From Candidatus Polarisedimenticolia bacterium (GTDB lineage Bacteria; Acidobacteriota; Polarisedimenticolia; Gp22-AA2; AA152): a stretch of DNA of 64,000 nucleotides. A program made the position numbers and the translations under genes. Position 1 is the first letter of the stretch. Each line of letters begins with the position of its first letter. Shown one piece after another: positions 34,422 to 42,458 of this stretch. The stretch covers positions 42,806 through 106,805 of the forward strand of contig DASYRE010000010.1 in NCBI GenBank assembly GCA_036004685.1, written 5' to 3'. The notes below the pieces were generated by a model. That model saw nothing but the letters and a program-made list of their open reading frames with translations. It did no database searches and had not been told where the DNA came from.

Positions 34422-34856
34422 GGCCGCTCAGTCTATCGAAGTGGCGGCGGTGAAGCCACCACGCGGTGCTGCCGCAGCGCGAGGGTCTCGCCCGCCGGAA
34501 CTTACGGAGGTAGGATCCGTAGGGAACAGTGAGGTCCGTTCCCGAGCTTCTCCTCCCGGCCGTCGAGCGGCGGGCGCGGACCAGGTGGAAAGGGAAAGCT
34601 GATGTCGATCCATGACACCGCGTGCGTGCCTCCCCGGGCGGAGGGACGCCGCGCGGGAGAAGCCGGGCGGCGGCCTCCGGCCGAGGCGGCCGAAGAAAGG
34701 GGAGAAAGAATCCTGGCCCTCCTCGAGATCCAGATTCCGCCCGCGCCCGCGGTCGATCCGCAGCTCCGCCAGGCGGGGGGCGCCGCGTCGCGGATGCGGG
34801 CCCCGGCGTCATTCGTCGCGTAGGTCCCTATCCCTTGTTCCTGCAAGCGGATAGTT
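34422..34856. other. non-coding or poorly coding gap between mscS and the purM promoter
   Basis: No gene can be supported with confidence. A 73-residue frame at 34602-34823 (+) begins MSIHDTACVPPRAEG and has GAAAGGGAAAGC before its ATG. Its Arg/Ala/Pro-rich composition is what GC-rich non-coding DNA gives, although a PPAPAVDPQLRQAGG segment is slightly less random. No tRNA-like fold, terminator or repeat was seen. The mscS promoter is presumably here but no good hexamer pair was found on the - strand. Confidence 0.4.
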
Positions 34857-34886
34857 TTGACAGAGCGGAAATCGCTGTGCCATAAT
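34857..34886 (+). promoter_or_regulatory. sigma70-like promoter of purM-purN
   Basis: TTGACA (34857-34862) and CATAAT (34881-34886) are separated by 18 bases, predicting a start near 34893. Immediately downstream a perfect inverted repeat GCGCCC-CC-GGGCGC (34899-34912) could be an operator or an early RNA hairpin. The promoter rules out the in-frame TTG at 34857 as the purM start. Confidence 0.75.
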
Positions 34887-34940
34887 CCCGCCTTTCCAGC
34901 GCCCCCGGGCGCGCCAAGCGCCCTCCTGGACAGGAATCCC

Positions 34941-36035
34941 GTGCCCGGAGCTTCCAGCCGTTCCACGCCGCGGACCAAAAGGCCGCCGCCCCGCCGGGGC
35001 CTCTCGTATCGCGACGCGGGCGTCGACATCGACGCCAAGATGTCGGCCATCTCCCGCTTCTCCACCCTGGCCCGGACGACTTTCTCCCGGGCCGTGCTCA
35101 ACGAGATCGGATCGTTCGGCGGTCTTTACGACCTCGCCGCCGAGCGGGCGCGCCGCCCGGTCCTGGTCAGCAGCATCGACGGCGTGGGAACGAAGCTCCG
35201 GATCGCTTTCCTGACCGGGCGGCACGGCACCGTCGGGCGGGACCTGGTGAACCACTGCGTCAACGACATCCTCGTGCAGGGTGCCGCGCCCCTCTTCTTT
35301 CTCGACTACCTGGCGACCGGGAAGGTCGAAGGCGAGGTGCTCGAGTCGGTGGTCGCCGGCATCGCCGCCGCCTGCAGGGACAACGGCTGCGCCCTCATCG
35401 GCGGCGAGACCGCGGAGATGCCGGGATTCTACGCGGACGGGGAATACGATCTGGCGGGATGCATCGTCGGAATCGTCGAGCGGGACGCCATCCTGGACGG
35501 TTCCCGGATTCGTCCGGGGGACGCGCTCCTGGGCCTGGCCTCCTCGGGGCTGCACACCAACGGTTTTTCGCTGGCCCGCAAGGTGCTGTTCGAGACGATG
35601 GGTCTCGGCGTCGATGCCTACGTTCCGGAGCTGGGGCGTCCGCTGGGCGAGGAGCTTCTGGAGCCCCACCGCTCCTATCTCGCCCTGCTCAAGCCCCTGC
35701 TGCGCGGCGGAGCGATCAAGGCGATGGCCCACATCACGGGGGGAGGCTTCACCGACAATCTTCCCCGGATCCTGCCGCATTCTTGCGACGCGGTGGTCGA
35801 CCTGGGGGCCTGGACCCCCCCGGCGATCTTTCGGATGATTCGGGAAGGCGGCCGGATCCCGGCGGCGGAGATGCGCCGCACCTTCAATCTCGGCGTCGGC
35901 ATGGTGCTGGTGACCGCGAAAGGGAAGTCGGAGGCGGTGCGGCGGCGGCTCGCCGCGAAAGGAGAGCGCGTCGTGGCGCTGGGCCGCATCGTCCGCGGCA
36001 GCCGGAGAGTGGTCTACGAAGGGGAGACTTCGTGA
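34941..36035 (+). CDS. purM: phosphoribosylformylglycinamidine cyclo-ligase PurM
   Basis: PurM (AIR synthetase) closes the imidazole ring of FGAM with ATP. The family segments are clear: LSYRDAGVDIDAKM, VSSIDGVGTKLRIAF, DLVNHCVNDILVQGAAPLFFLDY, GGETAEMPGFY, and ITGGGFTDNLPRILP. GTG 34941, behind CAGGAAT, gives 364 residues, of which about 25 at the N-terminus are a basic, Ser/Pro-rich extension. The frame is open further upstream through the promoter, which is not credible. The stop overlaps the purN GTG (GTGA). Confidence 0.95.
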   Translation: MPGASSRSTPRTKRPPPRRGLSYRDAGVDIDAKMSAISRFSTLARTTFSRAVLNEIGSFGGLYDLAAERARRPVLVSSIDGVGTKLRIAFLTGRHGTVGRDLVNHCVNDILVQGAAPLFFLDYLATGKVEGEVLESVVAGIAAACRDNGCALIGGETAEMPGFYADGEYDLAGCIVGIVERDAILDGSRIRPGDALLGLASSGLHTNGFSLARKVLFETMGLGVDAYVPELGRPLGEELLEPHRSYLALLKPLLRGGAIKAMAHITGGGFTDNLPRILPHSCDAVVDLGAWTPPAIFRMIREGGRIPAAEMRRTFNLGVGMVLVTAKGKSEAVRRRLAAKGERVVALGRIVRGSRRVVYEGETS

Positions 36036-36661
36036 AGCCCGACGGCCGGATTGGCGTCCTGATCTCGGGCCGCGGCTCCAACATGCTGTCGATTCTGCGG
36101 GCGGCGGAGGAGCGCCGGATTCCCGCGGTCGTCGCGATCGTGATCAGCAACGAGCCGGACGCCCCCGGAATCTCCGCGGCGCGATCGCGCGGTGTGGAGG
36201 TGATCGTGCTGGATCATCGCGAGGCGGGAAGCCGCGAGGAGCACGACCGGCGGATCGTCGCGGCGCTGGAAGAGCGCCGCGTGGATCTCGTCTGCCTGGC
36301 CGGCTACATGAGGCTCCTCACGCCGGTCCTCTTGAGGGCCTACGCCGGCCGCATCCTGAACGTGCATCCCGCCTTGCTTCCGTCGTTCCCGGGGCTCGAC
36401 GCCCAGAGGCGGGCGCTGGAGCACGGCGTCCGGCTCACCGGGGCGACCGTCCACTTCGTCGACGCCGGCGTCGACACCGGCCCGATCGTGCTGCAGGCCG
36501 CCGTCCCCGTCGAGCCCGAAGACACTCCCGAGATCCTCTCCGAGAGGATCTTGAAGGAGGAGCATCGGATCTATCCGGAGGCGGTGCGCCTGTTTTTCCA
36601 GGACCGGCTCCGCCTGGAGGGGCGCAAAGTGCGCATCCTCCCCCCCGCGCCGCCGGCATGA
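36032..36661 (+). CDS. purN: phosphoribosylglycinamide formyltransferase PurN
   Basis: PurN transfers a formyl group from 10-formyltetrahydrofolate to GAR. It shows GVLISGRGSNM at the N-terminus, CLAGYMRLL, the catalytic stretch ILNVHPALLPSFPGLDA with the His, and the catalytic Asp in VDAGVDTGPIV. Length 209 is normal. It is coupled to purM by a GTGA overlap. With purBSQLF upstream, most of the pathway to AICAR is encoded in this window in two separate clusters. Confidence 0.95.
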   Translation: MKPDGRIGVLISGRGSNMLSILRAAEERRIPAVVAIVISNEPDAPGISAARSRGVEVIVLDHREAGSREEHDRRIVAALEERRVDLVCLAGYMRLLTPVLLRAYAGRILNVHPALLPSFPGLDAQRRALEHGVRLTGATVHFVDAGVDTGPIVLQAAVPVEPEDTPEILSERILKEEHRIYPEAVRLFFQDRLRLEGRKVRILPPAPPA

Positions 36662-36798
36662 GCCTGCGTCTGGGGGCGGACGGCCGGACGGAGGATCGTG
36701 CGGCAGCGTGACATCGCGGAAGGAGGTCAGGGGCCGTGCCGGGGCACGCGAATTGCTCGCCCGCCAGGGACCGGGCGGAGGGCCTTCGGAGGTACGCC

Positions 36799-37506
36799 AT
36801 GGATCCGCTCCAGCCCGCCGCCGTCCCGCCTCGACCGACCCGCCTCCAGGACATCGGACCGCCCATCGCCCGGCCGCGTGAAAAGATGCTCAAGTACGGC
36901 CCGCGGGCGCTGACCAACACCGAGCTGCTGGCCGTGGTCCTCGGAAACGGCGTCGAAGGCGAGAACGTGCTGCGCGTCGCCGAAGATCTCATGCGGCGTC
37001 ACGGCGCCGAGGCGCTTCCGGGCCTCGATCTGCAGGGGTGGCGCCGCAGCCGGGGCGTCGGCGTCGTGAAGGCCTGCCAGATGACCGCGGCGTTCGAGCT
37101 CGCCCGGAGGATCCTCGTGAGGCCCGAGGCGGAGTTTCGCGTCTCCTCCCCGCGCGAGGCCTACGACCTGGTGCGGGACCTCAAGCGCGCCCGCAAGGAG
37201 CACCTCGTGGCCCTTTACCTCGACGCGCAGAACCACCTGATCTTGCGCGAGACGATCTCGATCGGCGCCCTGAACACGACGCGGACCCACCCGCGCGAGA
37301 TTCTCCAGCCGGCGATCCTCCATTCGGCCCTGGCGTTCGTCCTGGTCCACAACCATCCGAGCGGATCCCTGGAGCCCAGCCGGGACGACCTCGATTTCAC
37401 GCGGAGCATCGCCCGCGCCGGCGAGCTCATCGGCGTCGGTCTGACCGATCACCTGATCGTGAGCCCCCGAGGGTTCGTGAGTCTCAAGGAGCGGGGCGTC
37501 CTGTGA
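36799..37506 (+). CDS. radC: RadC-family JAMM-domain protein
   Basis: A 235-residue RadC protein: an N-terminal helix-hairpin-helix-like region (about 20-95, LQDIGPPIARPREKMLKYGPRALTNTELLAVVLG) and a JAB1/MPN metalloprotease-like domain with VLVHNHPSG...SRDDLDFT, the HxHx(n)D zinc signature. Despite the name, a direct role in recombination repair is not supported for the family; its function is unresolved. GGAGG at 36788-36792 sets ATG 36799 as start. The stop overlaps the tyrS GTG. Confidence 0.93.
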   Translation: MDPLQPAAVPPRPTRLQDIGPPIARPREKMLKYGPRALTNTELLAVVLGNGVEGENVLRVAEDLMRRHGAEALPGLDLQGWRRSRGVGVVKACQMTAAFELARRILVRPEAEFRVSSPREAYDLVRDLKRARKEHLVALYLDAQNHLILRETISIGALNTTRTHPREILQPAILHSALAFVLVHNHPSGSLEPSRDDLDFTRSIARAGELIGVGLTDHLIVSPRGFVSLKERGVL

Positions 37507-38729
37507 GCTTCCCCGGCGCCGACGAGCAGCTCGAAATCCTCCGCAAGGGGGCGTCGGAGATCATCCGCCTGGACGAGCTGAAGGCGAAGCTGGAGCGCTC
37601 GCGACGCGACGGAAAGCCGCTGCGCGTCAAGGTGGGATTCGATCCGTCGGCTCCCGACATCCACCTCGGGCACACGGTGGTGATTCGGAAGATGAAGCAC
37701 TTCCAGGAGCTGGGACACGAGGTCGTGTTCCTCATCGGGGACTTCACCGGCCTCATCGGCGATCCGACGGGCGTCTCGAAAACCCGGCCCGTCCTCAGCC
37801 GCGAGGAGATCGATCGCAATGCCGAGACCTACCGGCGGCAGGTCTTCAAGATCCTCCATCCGGAGAAGACCGTCGTCGACTTCAACAGCCGCTGGCTCGG
37901 GGCGCTGAAGTCGGAGGAGTGGGTCCGCCTCGCCTCAAGGTACACCGTCGCCCGGATCCTCGAGCGGGACGACTTCACGCGCCGGTTCAAGGCGAATCAG
38001 CCGATCGGCCTTCACGAGTTCCTCTACCCGCTCGCCCAGGCGTACGATTCGGTGGCCCTCCAAGCCGACGTCGAGATGGGTGGGACCGACCAGAAGTTCA
38101 ACCTTCTCGTCGGCCGGGAGATCATGCGCGAGTTCGGGATGGAGCCGCAGGTCGTGCTCACGATGCCGCTCCTGGAAGGGCTGGACGGCGTCGAGAAGAT
38201 GAGTAAGTCCCTGGGAAACTACGTCGGCATCGACGAGCCGCCGCGCGAGATGTTCGGGAAGATCCTTTCCGTCAGCGACGATCTCATGTGGCGCTACTAC
38301 GAGCTGTGCACCGACTTCTCCCTCGCCGACATCGCCCGCCTCAAGCGCCAGGTCGAATCGGGGGCGGTCCACCCGAAGCGCGCCAAGGCGGATCTGGCCA
38401 AGCGGATCATCGCCGATTTCCACTCGGCTCCCGAGGCGGAGGCCGCCGAGGCGGAATTCGAGAGGATCTTCGTGGCACGTCAGTCCCCGGACGCCGTGGA
38501 GGAAGTGGTCCTGCCGTGCGCTCCGGAGCCGATCTGGCTTCCCAAGCTCCTCGTCTCCTTGAACCTGGCGAAGTCGAACGCCGAGGCGACCCGCTTGATT
38601 CAGCAGGGAGGCGTCAGCCTCGACGGCGCCCGCGTCGAAGCCTCCGCGACCGAGCTGCGCGCCGTCTCTCCCGCCGAGCACCTCATCAAGGTCGGGAAGC
38701 GCCGGTTCGTCCGGGTCCTTTTCCGCTAG
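37503..38729 (+). CDS. tyrS: tyrosine-tRNA ligase
   Basis: Class I aminoacyl-tRNA synthetase that charges tRNA-Tyr. HLGH (in PDIHLGHTVVIRK) and KMSKS (in GVEKMSKSLGNYVG) signatures are present, with a C-terminal S4-type RNA-binding domain (NAEATRLIQQGGVSLDGARV). At 408 residues with this insertion pattern it resembles the TyrZ-like bacterial form. GTG 37503 overlaps the radC stop (GTGA). No T-box leader is visible, and the gene appears cotranscribed with radC. Confidence 0.95.
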   Translation: MSFPGADEQLEILRKGASEIIRLDELKAKLERSRRDGKPLRVKVGFDPSAPDIHLGHTVVIRKMKHFQELGHEVVFLIGDFTGLIGDPTGVSKTRPVLSREEIDRNAETYRRQVFKILHPEKTVVDFNSRWLGALKSEEWVRLASRYTVARILERDDFTRRFKANQPIGLHEFLYPLAQAYDSVALQADVEMGGTDQKFNLLVGREIMREFGMEPQVVLTMPLLEGLDGVEKMSKSLGNYVGIDEPPREMFGKILSVSDDLMWRYYELCTDFSLADIARLKRQVESGAVHPKRAKADLAKRIIADFHSAPEAEAAEAEFERIFVARQSPDAVEEVVLPCAPEPIWLPKLLVSLNLAKSNAEATRLIQQGGVSLDGARVEASATELRAVSPAEHLIKVGKRRFVRVLFR

Positions 38730-38731
38730 GC

Positions 38732-39820
38732 GTGGCGGTGAGGCCGGCCGCTCCCCGCGCGCTCTTGACTCTCGCCGTGGTCCTGGTGGCCGGCGTGGCG
38801 GGCTTCCCTTCCGGCAAGGTGACCGATCTCTTCTCCCGCGACGGCCGGATGCGGGGCGCATGCTTCGTGGCCGGAGGGCCGATCGGCCAGGCGGCGTTCG
38901 CTCCGCTGTTGGAGAACAACGTGGAATGGATCTCGCAGACCCCGTTCGGCTACGCCAGCACTCTCGACTCTCCGCGGATCGATCTGGCGACGCGCGGCGA
39001 CATCTACTGGGGGGAGACGGATGAAGGGATCGCCGAGACGGCGCGCCTCGCGAAGAAGTTCGGGATCCGCACGCTCCTGAAGCCGCACGTCTGGATCGGC
39101 GGATGGCACGAGGCGGCCTGGAGCGGGGAGATCCGGATGAAGACCGAGGCCGACTGGAAGCGATGGTTCGACTCCTACCTCGCGTTCCTCCTGCATTACG
39201 CCGAGCTCGCGGAGAAGCACCGGATCGAGGCTCTCGCCGTGGGCACGGAGCTCCAGGGGACGACGCTCGGGCACGAGAAGGAATGGCGCGCGCTGATCGC
39301 CCGGGTCCGCCGCGTTTATTCGGGCCGCCTCACCTACACGGCGAACTGGGATCACGAGTTCGAGGGTCTGCCGTTCTGGGACGCGCTCGATTTCGCGGGA
39401 GTCCAGGCCTACTTTCCCCTCACCGATCGGGCGCGGCCGTCGATGCTGGAGCTGCTCGCGGGGTGGCGCCCGCACGTCGAGATGCTGGAGAGGGTCGCGG
39501 GAAGGATCCGCCGCCCCATCGTCTTCACCGAGGTGGGATACAAGAGCTCGGAGCGGGCCTCGATCCAACCCTGGCTCTGGAGGACGGAAGACCCCGTCGA
39601 TCTGGAGGAGCAGGCGCGCTGCTACGAGGCGATGTTCCGCTCGGTGTGGGGCAAGCTCTGGTTCCGCGGAACGTTCATCTGGAAGTGGTTCCCCCTCTAC
39701 GACCGGACGCGCAGCGCGAGCGACAACAATTTCACTCCGCAGGGGAAGCCGGCGGAGCAGGTCCTCGGACGGTGGTACCGCCAGACGGACCTTCCCGCCC
39801 GGCCGCACGCCCCCTTGTGA
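38732..39820 (+). CDS. secreted glycoside hydrolase, GH113-like TIM barrel
   Basis: A 362-residue exported protein (signal about 1-25, RALLTLAVVLVAGVAG). The barrel resembles GH113 beta-mannanase-like proteins: WISQTPFGYAST, GIRTLLKPHVWIG, ALAVGTELQG (probable acid/base Glu) and PIVFTEVGYKS (probable nucleophile Glu), followed by GTFIWKWFP. Members found so far act on mannose-type polysaccharides, but many relatives are untested, so substrate is open. GTG 38732 starts two bases after tyrS; GTG 38738 is an alternative. Confidence 0.78.
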   Translation: MAVRPAAPRALLTLAVVLVAGVAGFPSGKVTDLFSRDGRMRGACFVAGGPIGQAAFAPLLENNVEWISQTPFGYASTLDSPRIDLATRGDIYWGETDEGIAETARLAKKFGIRTLLKPHVWIGGWHEAAWSGEIRMKTEADWKRWFDSYLAFLLHYAELAEKHRIEALAVGTELQGTTLGHEKEWRALIARVRRVYSGRLTYTANWDHEFEGLPFWDALDFAGVQAYFPLTDRARPSMLELLAGWRPHVEMLERVAGRIRRPIVFTEVGYKSSERASIQPWLWRTEDPVDLEEQARCYEAMFRSVWGKLWFRGTFIWKWFPLYDRTRSASDNNFTPQGKPAEQVLGRWYRQTDLPARPHAPL

Positions 39821-39842
39821 GCCGCGGAGGCCCGGGAACTCG

Positions 39843-41012
39843 ATGAGCGCCTCACTGGCCGACCACCTGGAATGCTCCCGCTGCCGCCGGAGGACGTCCG
39901 CGGAAGCGCCCGCCGGCCTGTGCCCATGCGGCGCGCCGCTGTTGGTCCGCTATCGCCTGTCCCCGGGCGCCGTCTCCCGGGACGCCGTGGCGCGCCGTGC
40001 CGGCGGCGTGTGGAAGTATCGCGAGCTTCTTCCCGACGCGCCGCCGCTCACGCTGGGAGAAGGGGGGACGCCCCTGCTCGCGGCGCCCCGGCTGGCGGAG
40101 AGCCTCGGGCTGCGCCGCGTCTGGATCAAGGAGGAGGGGCTGAATGCGACGGGCTCCTTCAAGGCGCGCGGGCTCGCCGTCGCCGTCGCCGCGGCCCGGC
40201 GGCTCGGGATCGGGGCGCTGGCGATGCCTTCCGCGGGAAACGCCGGATCGGCCTTGGCCGCCTACGGGGCGGCGGCCGGGATTCCGGTCCACGTCTTCCT
40301 GCCCCGCGATACGCCGCCTCTCTTCTTCCGGGAAGCGGCGGGCTACGGCGCGGCGGTGCACCCGATCGCGGGGACGATCCGGGACTGCGCGCGGGCGATG
40401 CGCCCTCGCCTTGAGGCGGAGGGCTGGTTCGACCTCTCGACGCTGAAGGAGCCTTACCGCCTCGAAGGGAAGAAGACGATGGGCTTCGAGATTGCGGAGC
40501 AGCTGGACTGGAAGCTGCCCGATTGGATCCTGTATCCCACCGGCGGAGGAACGGGGCTGATCGGGATGATGAAGGCGTTCGACGAGATGGAATCGCTCGG
40601 CTGGATCGGCGCGGCGCGGCCCCGGATGGCGGCGGTCCAGGCGGCGGGATGTGCTCCGATCGTGCGGGCTTTCGAGCGCGGGGAGGAAACGGCCGAAGCC
40701 TGGGAGGATCCGCGCACTTCCGCCTGGGGATTGCGCGTGCCGGCCCCGCTCGGAGACTTTCTGATTCTGCAGGCGATCCGGCGGACCGGCGGGCTCGCCC
40801 TGTCCGTCACGGAAGAGGAGATCGCCGCCGGCGCGGAGAAGATGGCGAGGCTCGAAGGGATTCTCGCCTGCCCGGAGGGAGGCGCGACGTGGGCGGCCCT
40901 GGCGAAGATGGCCGTGGCGGGTCGGATCCGGCGCGACGATCGGGTCGTCCTTTTCAACACCGGTACCGGATTGAAGTATCTTGACACCGGCGCGGGCGAT
41001 CGCGGAGCATGA
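39843..41012 (+). CDS. thrC: threonine synthase
   Basis: A PLP enzyme (389 residues) that converts O-phosphohomoserine to threonine. PLP Lys107 lies in NATGSFKARG, the phosphate-binding loop is PTGGGTGLIGM, and the N-terminus has the small zinc-ribbon-like CSRC...CPCG seen in class I threonine synthases. Other family members (cysteate or 2,3-diaminopropionate enzymes) are less likely given TGSFKARG and FNTGTGLKYLD. No other threonine genes are adjacent. Confidence 0.9.
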   Translation: MSASLADHLECSRCRRRTSAEAPAGLCPCGAPLLVRYRLSPGAVSRDAVARRAGGVWKYRELLPDAPPLTLGEGGTPLLAAPRLAESLGLRRVWIKEEGLNATGSFKARGLAVAVAAARRLGIGALAMPSAGNAGSALAAYGAAAGIPVHVFLPRDTPPLFFREAAGYGAAVHPIAGTIRDCARAMRPRLEAEGWFDLSTLKEPYRLEGKKTMGFEIAEQLDWKLPDWILYPTGGGTGLIGMMKAFDEMESLGWIGAARPRMAAVQAAGCAPIVRAFERGEETAEAWEDPRTSAWGLRVPAPLGDFLILQAIRRTGGLALSVTEEEIAAGAEKMARLEGILACPEGGATWAALAKMAVAGRIRRDDRVVLFNTGTGLKYLDTGAGDRGA

Positions 41013-41055
41013 TCGGCCTGTGCAAGCCCGCCCGGAGATACGGAGGATCTCATTC

Positions 41056-41358
41056 ATGCGCGCCCGGGGTCTTTGTGGCATCGTGCTGATGGCCGTGACG
41101 CTCGTTTCGCTCGCCGGGGTGATGGCGCAAACGCCCGGCAACGCGCCGCCCGCGCCGCGCAGCCGCGGATTGGAGACGCCCAAGGTCCTGCGCTGGGTAT
41201 GCACCGATCATCTCTGCGGCGGCTGCGACGGGGCGTGCTCGCGGCGCGGCCACGTCGCCGTGAGCCGCGGCGGGCACTGCGCCTGCACTCCCACCGCGGG
41301 GAGCAAGCTCGACCAGGCGATCCGCGAGGCGTTTCAAGGCCATGTCAAGGGACGCTGA
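41056..41358 (+). CDS. small exported Cys/His-rich protein
   Basis: A 100-residue protein with a signal peptide (MRARGLCGIVLMAVTLVSLAGVMA|Q). The mature part has WVCTDHLCGGCDGACSRRGH and GGHCACTP: six Cys and three His in 35 residues, then a helical tail (KLDQAIREAFQGHVKGR). A compact metal- or disulfide-stabilised domain is likely; I do not recognise the family. CGGAGG precedes ATG 41056. folB follows after 13 bases. Confidence 0.65.
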   Translation: MRARGLCGIVLMAVTLVSLAGVMAQTPGNAPPAPRSRGLETPKVLRWVCTDHLCGGCDGACSRRGHVAVSRGGHCACTPTAGSKLDQAIREAFQGHVKGR

Positions 41359-41371
41359 GAGGACCGGCAGC

Positions 41372-41737
41372 ATGGACCGAATCGTTCTGCACGGGGTCCG
41401 CTTCCACGGCTTCCACGGCCTCACCCGGATGGAGAGGGAGGTCGGCGGCCGCTACTCGGTGGACGTGGAGATGACCTACGATATTTCGCGGGCCCTCGCC
41501 TCCGACCGGATCGGCGACACCGTCGATTACCGCAAAGTCCACCAGGTGATCCAGGAGATCGGCCGGGGGGAGTCCTACCGCCTCATCGAGGCGCTCGCCG
41601 GCCGGATCGTCACGACGATCCTCCAGCAATTCCCGGTCGACGAGGTCTTCATCCGCCTGCACAAGGAGACGCCGGTCCTGGACGGCATCGTCCAATCGGT
41701 CGGCGTCGAGATGCGCCGCCGGCGCGCCGATCTCTAG
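41372..41737 (+). CDS. folB: dihydroneopterin aldolase FolB
   Basis: FolB cleaves 7,8-dihydroneopterin to 6-hydroxymethyl-dihydropterin and glycolaldehyde in folate synthesis. The 121-residue chain has the usual start (DRIVLHGVRFHGFHGLTRMEREVGGRYSVDVEM), the DTVDYRKVHQVIQEI segment, YRLIEALAGRI with the active-site Glu, and RLHKETPVLDGIV. ATG 41372 is preceded by GAGGACC. The 3' end overlaps the convergent HAD gene by four bases. Confidence 0.93.
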   Translation: MDRIVLHGVRFHGFHGLTRMEREVGGRYSVDVEMTYDISRALASDRIGDTVDYRKVHQVIQEIGRGESYRLIEALAGRIVTTILQQFPVDEVFIRLHKETPVLDGIVQSVGVEMRRRRADL

Positions 41738-42408
41738 ACTCCCAAGTCTTCGAGCAGCGGCGCCAGCGACGGAATCGGCGTGCGATCGGGGTGACGCTCC
41801 TGGAACGAGAGGGGAGCCTCGTGGCGGCGAATCAGCACTCCCTGCATGCCGGCCGCTTCCGCGCCGAGGACGTCGTCGCGCAGGTTGTCTCCGACCATCA
41901 GGATTTCCGGCGGCTCGAGGCCAAGCCGCTTCGCCATCCGCACGAAGAGCGCGGGGTCGGGCTTGAGAAGCCCCTCGTGGCAGGAGAGGAGGCGCGCGGC
42001 GGCCGCCGGGAAAGGGGGGTCCTCCAGAAAATTCAGGTCGAAGGACTGGGTGTTGGAGAGCAGCCCGAGGGGGAAACGGACCGCCAGGCGCCGAAAGGCC
42101 TCCGGGACGTCCGGAAACATGCGGGTCTGCAGGCAGGCCTCCCGCCAAAGGCGCACCAGGTCCTCCAGGACCTCTCCGCGAAGGGTCACGCCGAACTGGC
42201 GCGACAGGGACGCGATTCCCTCCTCGATCCCCGACATCGGCCGCAGCATCATCCCCCGCTCGATCGCCTTGGTCCAGCGGGGCGCCTCCGCCAAGCCGAA
42301 GGCGCGGCCGATTGCGACGATCGGATTCGGGCGGTGCTCGTTGTAGACCAGCGTGTTCCAAAGATCGAAGACGATCCCGCGGATGCGTCGCGGCGCCGGA
42401 GAAGGCAT
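41734..42408 (-). CDS. HAD-superfamily hydrolase
   Basis: A 224-residue haloacid dehalogenase-type hydrolase. Motif I is GIVFDLWNTL (nucleophile Asp15); the usual second Asp is replaced by Trp, as in a common 'DxWNT' group. Motif II is GLLSNT, motif III the Lys in EGLLKPDPALF, and motif IV VGDNLRDDVLGAEAAGM. A small helical cap follows motif I. Likely a phosphatase or dehalogenase; substrate unknown. Convergent with folB and divergent from the SpoIID gene. Confidence 0.85.
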   Translation of the reverse strand: MPSPAPRRIRGIVFDLWNTLVYNEHRPNPIVAIGRAFGLAEAPRWTKAIERGMMLRPMSGIEEGIASLSRQFGVTLRGEVLEDLVRLWREACLQTRMFPDVPEAFRRLAVRFPLGLLSNTQSFDLNFLEDPPFPAAAARLLSCHEGLLKPDPALFVRMAKRLGLEPPEILMVGDNLRDDVLGAEAAGMQGVLIRRHEAPLSFQERHPDRTPIPSLAPLLEDLGV

Positions 42409-42458
42409 GCGATCGATTCTATGCTAAGATTCCGCCGCCTGTCGCTGGAGGTGCCAGG

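Noticed and set aside
34602..34823. A 73-residue frame between mscS and purM
   Set aside because: Composition is that of GC-rich non-coding DNA and no family is recognisable; kept only as a remark in the gap entry.
34857..34940. TTG at 34857 as the purM start
   Set aside because: It coincides with the -35 hexamer of a good promoter, so it would not be transcribed.
40981..41013. TTGACA at 40981 as a promoter for the small Cys-rich gene
   Set aside because: No -10-like hexamer at 16-18 bases; the hexamer falls in the last codons of threonine synthase.
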